8,707 bases of DNA from an uncultured Anaerococcus sp. GTDB lineage: Bacteria; Bacillota; Clostridia; Tissierellales; Peptoniphilaceae. The position numbers were made by a program, and so were the translations under genes. Where the stretch lies: positions 1-8,707 of the forward strand of contig URUJ01000019.1 of NCBI GenBank assembly GCA_900551095.1. The letters run 5' to 3'. The notes beneath the pieces are model-generated. The model saw only the letters and a list, made by a program, of their open reading frames with translations. It was not told the DNA's origin and ran no database searches. Shown in pieces: positions 1 to 5,105 of the stretch (positions are counted from its first letter, which is position 1; each line of letters opens with the position of its first letter).

Positions 1-839
1 AAATTGTGGAACACATCAACCGATTAATCGCTTTTTTAGATATTTCCTTTCCAGACTTCAAGAAAGTATTTACGGATTTGCAAGGAAAAACACCTTTGTC
101 TTTGCTTGAAAAATATCCTATCATACAGGAAGTCTTATCTCCTGAAAATAAGCAAGATATTATTCAACTGATAAAAGAAATTTCACATAAAAGCAGCTCC
201 TATGCCGAAGCAAAATATGAAAAACTATTGAAAGCTGCTAATAAATCTATTGAAGTTTGTATAGTAAACCTTAGTTCAGCAGTACTTATTCAAACAACTG
301 TAAGGGTTATTTTCAGTTTACAGGAAGCTTTGAAAGCAATCGATGATGAAATCAAAAGACTATCTCTTTTAGATGAAAAGTTTCATAGAGAAATAGTGCT
401 TTTACAAAGTATTCCAGGCGTTGGAGAGTATACAGCATGTGTCGTTTTATCAGAGCTTGGAGATATATCCAATTTCTCGAAACCGAAAGAACTAGTTGCC
501 TTCTTTGGCTTGGATCCAGGAGTATCCCAAAGTGGAACATACAATAGGAAAAACAATAAAATTTCTAAAAGAGGATCACCTAATGTTCGCTCAATTCTCC
601 ATATGCTGGCAAAATCTAATGTGTATCCAAATCGCAACCGAGAGTATTTAAATCCTGTTATGCGAGCTTATTTTGAAAAGAAAATAGCTGAAAAACCATA
701 CAAAGTTGTAATGTGTGCAATTATGCGTAAAATGGTTCAAATTATTTTTGCTGTTCTCAGAAACCAAAAATCATTTGAATTAAGAACACCCGAAGAACAT
801 CAAAAACTAATTCGAGAAAAAAGTAAGTTAGTCGCATAA
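1..839 (+). CDS. IS110-family transposase (RNA-guided recombinase), C-terminal part, cut by left edge
   Basis: The frame is open from the first full codon at base 3 to TAA at 837-839, so the GTG at 6 is very probably internal and the gene begins outside the window. About 278 codons are present; family members usually have roughly 330-450 residues, so the missing part would be the N-terminal DEDD RuvC-like domain. Counting from the GTG at 6, a helical, coiled-coil-like linker around residues 103-132 leads into the Transposase_20 (IS116/IS110/IS902) domain at about 133-215. This domain has the helix-hairpin-helix-like SIPGVGEYTA, then AFFGLDPGVSQSG and ISKRGSPNVR. Ser176 in QSG (codon 531-533) matches the position of the family's catalytic serine. 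The C-terminal part seems intact, with no frameshift. These enzymes act as DNA recombinases of insertion sequences without classical inverted repeats. Family assignment is firm; the IS name and completeness are unknown. Confidence 0.9.
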   Translation, partial: IVEHINRLIAFLDISFPDFKKVFTDLQGKTPLSLLEKYPIIQEVLSPENKQDIIQLIKEISHKSSSYAEAKYEKLLKAANKSIEVCIVNLSSAVLIQTTVRVIFSLQEALKAIDDEIKRLSLLDEKFHREIVLLQSIPGVGEYTACVVLSELGDISNFSKPKELVAFFGLDPGVSQSGTYNRKNNKISKRGSPNVRSILHMLAKSNVYPNRNREYLNPVMRAYFEKKIAEKPYKVVMCAIMRKMVQIIFAVLRNQKSFELRTPEEHQKLIREKSKLVA

Positions 840-854
840 ATTATTAAAAGTGTT

Positions 855-882
855 GCCTCAAAAAAATGAAAGTGTATGAGGC
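855..882 (+). terminator. Weak hairpin after the transposase (terminator or structured RNA of the IS end)
   Basis: GCCTCA (855-860) pairs perfectly with TGAGGC (877-882) across a 16-base A-rich loop, 15 bases after the transposase stop. The downstream tail is TTGTTTGC, not a clean T-run, so an intrinsic terminator is only a possibility. It could equally be part of a non-coding RNA in the right end of the element. Pairing is seen directly; function is inference. Confidence 0.35.
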
Positions 883-918
883 TTGTTTGCTATGCACATT
901 TTTAAGTTTTGTGACTTG

Positions 919-938
919 AAAATTTTTTAAAAAATTTT
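919..938. repeat. Perfect 20-base A/T palindrome
   Basis: Blocks of A4, T6, A6 and T4 form an exact self-complementary sequence. Alternating A- and T-tracts of this kind are usually intrinsically bent and melt easily. It lies between the transposase and the 27-base tandem repeat. No protein-binding role can be assigned. Confidence 0.6.
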
Positions 939-968
939 TAAAAATAACTATTGACTTTCTTAGTTGGT

Positions 969-1022
969 CTATCAAAGTTATAAGCGTTAAGCTTGCTATT
1001 AAAGTTATAAGCGTTAAGCTTG
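969..1022. repeat. Two adjacent copies of a 27-base unit
   Basis: Copy 1 (969-995) and copy 2 (996-1022) abut with no spacer and differ at one base, C973 versus T1000. The shared core after that base is 22 bases long (974-995 and 1001-1022). Each copy contains AAGC-GTTAA-GCTT, a small dyad with 4-base arms. An inverted piece, AAGCTTAA, recurs at 1077-1084. Just upstream, TTGACT at 951-956 resembles a -35 box, but no good -10 follows at 16-18 bases. Candidate explanations are a site tied to the IS110 end or its target, an iteron-like binding site, or simple tandem duplication. Confidence 0.85.
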
Positions 1023-1120
1023 TTATTTAATTACTACCATTATACCATAAAATTGAAATGTTTGTATCTAATAGAAAAGCTTAAAATATAGATGTACGAT
1101 TAATATGCTATAGTGTATTT

Positions 1121-1150
1121 TTAGTATAAAAACTAATTTTTGGGTATAAT
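1121..1150 (+). promoter_or_regulatory. Probable promoter of the AraC-family regulator, overlapping a small inverted repeat
   Basis: A perfect -10 TATAAT lies at 1145-1150, about 37 bases before the TTG start, which would leave a leader of about 30 bases. The -35 region is poor: TTAGTA at 1121-1126 gives an 18-base spacer. TTAGT (1121-1125) and ACTAA (1132-1136) form an inverted repeat with 6-base centre over this weak -35, a suitable place for an activator or repressor. The -10 is clear; the rest is inference. Confidence 0.45.
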
Positions 1151-1173
1151 TTAATTGATTATTATGATGCATT

Positions 1174-1180
1174 AGGAGGT
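1174..1180 (+). promoter_or_regulatory. Ribosome binding site that fixes a TTG start
   Basis: AGGAGGT ends 6 bases before the TTG at 1187. No in-frame ATG or GTG lies at comparable spacing, and the first internal ATG codon (1304-1306, Met41) has no such site. The TTG is therefore the best start for the regulator. Confidence 0.8.
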
Positions 1181-1186
1181 AGAGTT

Positions 1187-2158
1187 TTGGAATTAAATCA
1201 TGAAGATATTATAGAAGATGTCCTTGAAGGATATGTTTTTTCTGAAAAAAAGGTTACTGATGAATGTAAAATTTATACAATTGAAAATTCTACTGGCTGT
1301 GGCGAAATGCGTTGCTACAATTTATTTGAAGGCGTTCAGTTATCTTATAATAACCTTAATATGGAGACGGCATATCAAAAAATAAATCCTAAAAGCGGGG
1401 TTTTAGAAATAGATCATTGCTTAGAGGGATGTTATGAGTTTAAACTTGAAAATAATGAACGTGCTTTGATAGGTAAAGGTGATCTAAGTGTAATCGAAAT
1501 AGGTAAAGTTCCTTTTGAAGATTCATGCATACCAACAAAAAAATATGTGGGACTTTCAATATTTATTGATATTGAAAAGGCACAAAAATCTATCGATAAA
1601 TACTTTCCATATGCAAAAATTGATTTGTTAGAAATAAAAGATCGTTTATGTAAAAATGGTGCAGCTTTAATTATTCATTCACGTCATGAGATAGACCATG
1701 TTATTAGTGAACTTTATAGAGTAGATTCTAGAATAAGACTTTCTTATTCAATTATAAAGACAATAGAGTTGTTATTATTTTTAAATTTAGTTGAAAGTTC
1801 AGATACATTTAAGTTAACGTCTTTTTCAGAACCAGTATATAAAGCAACTGTAGAATCATATAAGACGATTTTAAATAATCCTTTTGAAAGATATTCTATT
1901 TCTGATTTATCAAAAAAATATGCTATTTCAGAATCCAGTTTGAAGAGATGTTTTATATACATAACTGGAAGCTCAATAGGTAATTTTATTAGGGAAAATT
2001 GTTTAGAAGCCGCTGCTAAATTATTAATTCATAAACCCTTAATGTCAATAGGAGAGATTTCTGATTTGTCAGGATATTTGAATCCTAGTAAATTTTCTGA
2101 GTCATTCAAAAAACATTTTGGGCAAACTCCTCAAGAATATAGAAAAAAATCCATCTGA
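1187..2158 (+). CDS. AraC-family transcriptional activator, PchR/YbtA-like
   Basis: A 323-residue protein starting at TTG. The C-terminal ~95 residues hold the two helix-turn-helix motifs of the AraC/XylS family. The first covers about 236-257 (YSISDLSKKYAISESSLKRC), the second about 285-307. The family tail FGQTPQEYRK is at 311-320. The N-terminal ~210 residues contain EIDHCLEG at 74-81 and GKGDLSVIE at 97-104, resembling the ligand-binding half of PchR/YbtA-type regulators that respond to siderophores. It precedes the transporter operon on the same strand but is separated from it by a strong terminator, so it probably has its own transcript and activates the operon in trans. Its own promoter carries a small dyad, so autoregulation is possible. 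The family is secure; the ligand and the PchR/YbtA subgroup are inferred from the N-terminal motifs and from the neighbours. Confidence 0.9.
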   Translation: MELNHEDIIEDVLEGYVFSEKKVTDECKIYTIENSTGCGEMRCYNLFEGVQLSYNNLNMETAYQKINPKSGVLEIDHCLEGCYEFKLENNERALIGKGDLSVIEIGKVPFEDSCIPTKKYVGLSIFIDIEKAQKSIDKYFPYAKIDLLEIKDRLCKNGAALIIHSRHEIDHVISELYRVDSRIRLSYSIIKTIELLLFLNLVESSDTFKLTSFSEPVYKATVESYKTILNNPFERYSISDLSKKYAISESSLKRCFIYITGSSIGNFIRENCLEAAAKLLIHKPLMSIGEISDLSGYLNPSKFSESFKKHFGQTPQEYRKKSI

Positions 2159-2196
2159 CCTTTTTAGAGCAAATAAAGAGCTGTCAGGTTATAAAG

Positions 2197-2243
2197 AAAA
2201 TATCCATCTTACTTTATAATGAAGTTGAGATGGATATTTTTTT
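2197..2243 (+). terminator. Strong intrinsic terminator after the regulator gene
   Basis: AAAATATCCATCT (2197-2209) pairs perfectly over 13 bases with AGATGGATATTTT (2228-2240), and the T-run continues to 2243. Inside the 18-base loop, CTT and AAG can extend the stem. The hairpin starts 38 bases after the regulator stop and ends 55 bases before the first transporter gene, so it separates the two transcription units. Because A-rich sequence precedes the stem, it could also work in the opposite direction. Confidence 0.85.
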
Positions 2244-2252
2244 AAAATATTC

Positions 2253-2274
2253 TCTATACACATTCTATGTACAT
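2253..2274 (+). promoter_or_regulatory. Candidate operator: two adjacent 11-base direct repeats upstream of the transporter operon
   Basis: TCTATACACAT (2253-2263) is followed directly by TCTATGTACAT (2264-2274), identical at 9 of 11 bases. A period of 11 bases puts both on the same face of the helix, as expected for direct-repeat half-sites of AraC-family proteins. The site ends 24 bases before the ATG of the first transporter gene. Core promoter boxes nearby are weak. One possibility is TTGAGA (2225-2230) with TATTCT (2249-2254) at 18 bases, though this -35 lies in the terminator stem; the other is TATACA (2255-2260) as -10. Weak boxes would fit an activator-dependent promoter. Binding is inference. 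Confidence 0.4.
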
Positions 2275-2298
2275 TTTATTAATTAACGGAGGTGTTTT

Positions 2299-2901
2299 AT
2301 GAACAATAAAAAAATGACTACAAAAGATGTAGTAACAGTAGCTATTATGATTGCCTTGTTTTATGCAATTTCTATTGTTGTTGGAATGAGTATGGTTGCT
2401 GTTCCAGTTGTGTATATTTATGGTACTGCTGGAATCGAAATGTTTATAGGAGCTATTTTCTACTTGGTAGCAGCTAACAGACTTAATAAACATGGGCTAT
2501 TATTTATATGGATATTAATTTATGGTCTTATCACAGCAGCTATGGGTTATGTGTTTATGCTTCCATATTTTATTGGACTTGCTATTTTGTGTGAAATAGT
2601 AATGATAGGCAAAGACACTTATATAAATCCAATAAGAAATATGATTGGCTGGAGTGTTTATGGTGCTGGTATGTTCATGGGAATAGGAGTTCCATGTTGG
2701 ATAGCTTGGGAATCTTATCAAAAGCAAGCTTTAGAGAGTGGGTTTGCAGATAAGACATTAACATTGCAATATAATTTGGTATCTTCACCAAAACTACTAT
2801 TATTAGGTGTAACAATAACCGTTATATTATCTGCTTTAGGTGTTTTGTTTGCACAAAAAATTCTTAAAAAGCACTTTAAAAAGGCGGGTATTTTAGAGTA
2901 A
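2299..2901 (+). CDS. ECF transporter S component, MptD/Trep_Strep family (substrate unknown)
   Basis: A 200-residue integral membrane protein with about six hydrophobic segments (approximately 10-32, 36-57, 66-87, 88-104, 113-137 and 164-186) and a polar stretch at about 138-162. Segment 1 carries the small-residue pattern VAIMIALFYA, matching the AxxxA motif by which S components dock on EcfT. Overall composition and N-terminus (KMTTKDVVTVAIMIALFYAI) resemble the Trep_Strep, or MptD-like, putative S components. GGAGGTG at 2288-2294 supports the ATG. It is the first gene of the operon and precedes EcfT and a double ATPase, which completes a dedicated ECF importer. The protein would bind the substrate in the cytoplasmic membrane. 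The substrate of this family is not firmly known; a metal chelate or siderophore-like compound is suggested only by the YbtPQ-like neighbours. Confidence 0.85.
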   Translation: MNNKKMTTKDVVTVAIMIALFYAISIVVGMSMVAVPVVYIYGTAGIEMFIGAIFYLVAANRLNKHGLLFIWILIYGLITAAMGYVFMLPYFIGLAILCEIVMIGKDTYINPIRNMIGWSVYGAGMFMGIGVPCWIAWESYQKQALESGFADKTLTLQYNLVSSPKLLLLGVTITVILSALGVLFAQKILKKHFKKAGILE

Positions 2902-2918
2902 ATGGAGATATATGGGAA

Positions 2919-3593
2919 ATGAAAATAGAAAAAATAAGTGGAATAACTTGTCTTTTTTTAACTATTATTTCCTGTATGGTGTCAATATTTACAAAAAGTT
3001 ACTATATGCATGCTCTGTTTGTAGGATGGCTTTGTATGCTTTTAGCATATTTTGGTTTTATCAAGCAGAGCATTATTTATTTTATGGTATATAGTTTTAC
3101 TACATTTTGGTTATTAAAAATGATACCTAGTGGTGTAGTTATAATTTCTCCAATGCTTTTGGGAATGTTGTATAAATTCATAGTTCCAATCATGGCAGGA
3201 TTTTTAACTTTTAAGATACCATCAGGAAAATTAATTTCAATATTTCACAAATTATTGTTGCCTAGAAATTTTGTACTTATATTAACGGTAATTATTCGAT
3301 TTGTACCAACAATTGCTGGGGAATTTAGAACAATAAAAGAAGCTATGAAAGTAAGGGGATTTACAGGTAACTTTTTTCATATTTTATCAAATCCTTTGAG
3401 GACTCTTGAATATGCTATAGTTCCTTTAATTTTTCGTTCTATAAAAGTAGGGGATGAATTATCAGCAGCAGCGATTGTTAGAGGAATTGAAAACCCAATA
3501 AAAAGAGATTCATATTATAGCAATAGGTTGTGTAAATTAGACATAATTATAATAACTACAAGCTTTATTTTATTTATATTATGTCTTATATGA
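2919..3593 (+). CDS. ECF transporter transmembrane subunit EcfT (CbiQ family)
   Basis: A 224-residue membrane protein. Hydrophobic segments lie at about 9-24, 30-47, 52-67, 73-98, 115-131 and 205-224. Between the last two is the cytosolic coupling region, with the two short Arg-Gly motifs of EcfT proteins: AMKVRG at 142-147 and AAAIVRG at 183-189. In known ECF complexes these helices contact the two ATPase domains and the S component. The start is the ATG at 2919. The nearest Shine-Dalgarno-like stretch is TGGAG at 2903-2907, 11 bases away, which is rather long. The ATG at 2912 is in another frame and yields only 60 unrelated codons. It begins 17 bases after the S component and stops 11 bases before the probable start of the ATPase gene, consistent with translation as one unit. 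Confidence 0.88.
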   Translation: MKIEKISGITCLFLTIISCMVSIFTKSYYMHALFVGWLCMLLAYFGFIKQSIIYFMVYSFTTFWLLKMIPSGVVIISPMLLGMLYKFIVPIMAGFLTFKIPSGKLISIFHKLLLPRNFVLILTVIIRFVPTIAGEFRTIKEAMKVRGFTGNFFHILSNPLRTLEYAIVPLIFRSIKVGDELSAAAIVRGIENPIKRDSYYSNRLCKLDIIIITTSFILFILCLI

Positions 3594-3599
3594 GAGGTG
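3594..3599 (+). promoter_or_regulatory. Ribosome binding site that favours a TTG start for the double ATPase
   Basis: GAGGTG lies 5 bases before the in-frame TTG at 3605. The in-frame ATG codons at 3581 and 3590 lie inside or at the end of the EcfT gene and have only AT-rich sequence upstream. Starting at 3605 gives an N-terminus (MNNKVEIRKLFFSY) that fits the usual beginning of a CbiO domain. Confidence 0.6.
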
Positions 3600-3604
3600 C
3601 ATCA

Positions 3605-5089
3605 TTGAATAATAAAGTTGAGATTAGGAAATTATTTTTTTCGTATAATAGCAATAAAGATGAACAGTTGAAAGATATAAATTTAGATATTAAAGATGGT
3701 GAATGTTGTGTAATTATAGGGGAGTCGGGATGTGGCAAGTCTACTTTGACAAGGGCTATAAATGGATTAATTCCAAATTTTTACGAAGGAAATTTAGATG
3801 GAGAAGTATTTGTTGACGGCAAATCTATTAGAAATTTAAAATCCTGGGAAATAGCAAAGTTAGTCGGTAATGTATTTCAAGATCCTAGAAGCCAATTTTT
3901 TGCCAATGAAGTTAATGGAGAAATTGCATTTGGACCGGAAAATTTGGGATATAAGCGTGATGAAATAATAAGAAGAGTAAATGAATCAAGTGAGAAAATG
4001 AATATTGATAAATTGTTAAATAATAGGATATACAATTTATCCTATGGAATTAGGCAAAAAGTAGCAATTTGTTCAGCGAGAGCTATCGAACCATCTATAT
4101 ATGTATTTGATGAACCATCTGCAAATCTTGATTTGAAATCAATATATAAATTTTCAAAACTTATAATGGACTTAAAAAACGAAGGGAAAACTATAGTAAT
4201 TGTTGAGCATAGGTTATTTTATTTAAAAGGAATAGCTGATAGGTATTTATTGATACAAAATGGATCTTTAATAAATAGTTATAAAGCAGAAGAATTTGAA
4301 AAAATTAGTTCAAAAGACTTAAATGCATTGGGCTTACGCTCAATAAATCTTGATGATATTGTTGTAGATGACCACAAAGTTAAAGAAAAAGAAATTAATA
4401 GTGACAATTCTTTTGATTTTGAGGTGAAAAATATTTGTAAAAAATATAAAAATAATTTCGTACTAAAAGATGTGTCACTTAAATTTGATAGCAATGAGAC
4501 TATTGCTTTAGTAGGAATAAATGGAACAGGTAAAAGTACACTTGGTAAAATTTATTCTGGGATTCAAAATCAGACTGATGGAGAAATAAAGATAAATGGA
4601 CACAAAGCTAATAAAAAGATGAGGTTAAGCAAAGTGTGGTATATTCCTCAAGATTTAGACTCTCAATTATTTGGGGAAGATTTGATGGATGAATTATTGA
4701 CTGGGTTAAAAAATAGAGAAGATTATGTCACGAAAGCAGAGGAATTTTTAAAAAAAGTTGGCTTATTTGATATAAGAGAGAAGCATCCAGCAACTTTATC
4801 AGGTGGTCAAAAACAGAGGTTGGTTCTATGCGTAGCTATGTTAAGAGAAATTCCTTTTATTATATTGGATGAGCCGACATCAGGGCTTGATTTCAGGAGT
4901 ATGGATAAGGTGGGGAGATTAATCAAAGAGGAACAAAAAAAAGGAACAAAATTTTTGATAATTTCTCATGATATTGAATTTATAGCAAAGACGTGTGATA
5001 GACTTGTAAAACTAGAGAATGGGATAATAACAGAAGATTTTTATATTAATAATATAGGACAGCTGCTAAGATCTATGGAGGCTAAATAA
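3605..5089 (+). CDS. Double ATPase of ECF transporter (EcfA-EcfA' / CbiO-CbiO fusion)
   Basis: A 494-residue protein from the TTG at 3605 (502 from the ATG at 3581) with two complete ABC ATPase domains. Domain 1 has Walker A GESGCGKST (39-47), Q-loop FQDPRSQFF with Gln92, signature LSYGIRQ (145-151), Walker B with Asp169-Glu170, and switch His202. A polar linker at about 230-270 follows. Domain 2 has Walker A GINGTGKST (304-312), Gln349, signature LSGGQKQ (398-404), Asp422-Glu423 and His455. It would power the EcfT and S component pair encoded just upstream. In domain 1 the signature departs from LSGGQ (Tyr for the first Gly, Ile for Gln), so the composite ATP site built from Walker A of domain 2 and the signature of domain 1 may be weak. 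Both Walker B glutamates remain. Fused ATPases of this kind are common in dedicated (group I) ECF systems. Confidence 0.9.
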   Translation: MNNKVEIRKLFFSYNSNKDEQLKDINLDIKDGECCVIIGESGCGKSTLTRAINGLIPNFYEGNLDGEVFVDGKSIRNLKSWEIAKLVGNVFQDPRSQFFANEVNGEIAFGPENLGYKRDEIIRRVNESSEKMNIDKLLNNRIYNLSYGIRQKVAICSARAIEPSIYVFDEPSANLDLKSIYKFSKLIMDLKNEGKTIVIVEHRLFYLKGIADRYLLIQNGSLINSYKAEEFEKISSKDLNALGLRSINLDDIVVDDHKVKEKEINSDNSFDFEVKNICKKYKNNFVLKDVSLKFDSNETIALVGINGTGKSTLGKIYSGIQNQTDGEIKINGHKANKKMRLSKVWYIPQDLDSQLFGEDLMDELLTGLKNREDYVTKAEEFLKKVGLFDIREKHPATLSGGQKQRLVLCVAMLREIPFIILDEPTSGLDFRSMDKVGRLIKEEQKKGTKFLIISHDIEFIAKTCDRLVKLENGIITEDFYINNIGQLLRSMEAK

Positions 5090-5105
5090 TTTAGGAGGTG
5101 CTGTA

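Larger units (their letters stand above)
840..1186. other. Non-coding stretch between IS110 transposase and regulator gene
   Basis: No convincing gene is seen in these 347 bases. The only short frame noticed is an ATG at 866 that gives 17 codons and has no ribosome binding site. The stretch holds, in order, a weak hairpin (855-882), an A/T-only palindrome (919-938), a tandem 27-base repeat (969-1022), and the probable promoter and leader of the regulator gene (1121-1186). The right end of the insertion sequence must lie in here or coincide with one of these structures, but no inverted terminal repeat or target duplication marks it. That is normal for IS110 elements, which usually leave neither. 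Confidence 0.7.

Noticed and set aside
383..637. Minus-strand open frames opposite the transposase gene (also 352-540)
   Set aside because: They are antisense to the conserved Transposase_20 domain, low in recognisable features, and overlap each other in different frames.
866..919. 17-codon frame starting at ATG 866
   Set aside because: It has no ribosome binding site, lies partly in the hairpin and encodes nothing recognisable.
951..983. Promoter from TTGACT (951-956)
   Set aside because: The next -10-like TTATAA (978-983) is 21 bases away, and nothing acceptable lies at 16-18 bases.
969..1022. CRISPR array
   Set aside because: The two units abut with no spacers, there are only two, and no cas gene is near.
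1744..1962. Minus-strand frames opposite the regulator (1744-1962) and the double ATPase (4279-4494)
   Set aside because: They are shadows of conserved genes, with no independent support.
2159..2298. Riboswitch or attenuator in the leader of the transporter operon
   Set aside because: Only one strong terminator hairpin is visible, placed before any plausible operon start, with no competing antiterminator or known aptamer core.
2254..2727. Minus-strand frames opposite the S-component gene (2254-2493 and 2515-2727)
   Set aside because: Their His/Asn/Tyr-rich composition is typical of antisense translation of hydrophobic membrane protein genes, and no ribosome binding site or family match supports them.
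2912..3094. 60-codon plus-strand frame starting 7 bases before the EcfT start
   Set aside because: It overlaps the EcfT gene in another frame, matches no family, and EcfT has unmistakable coupling motifs in its own frame.
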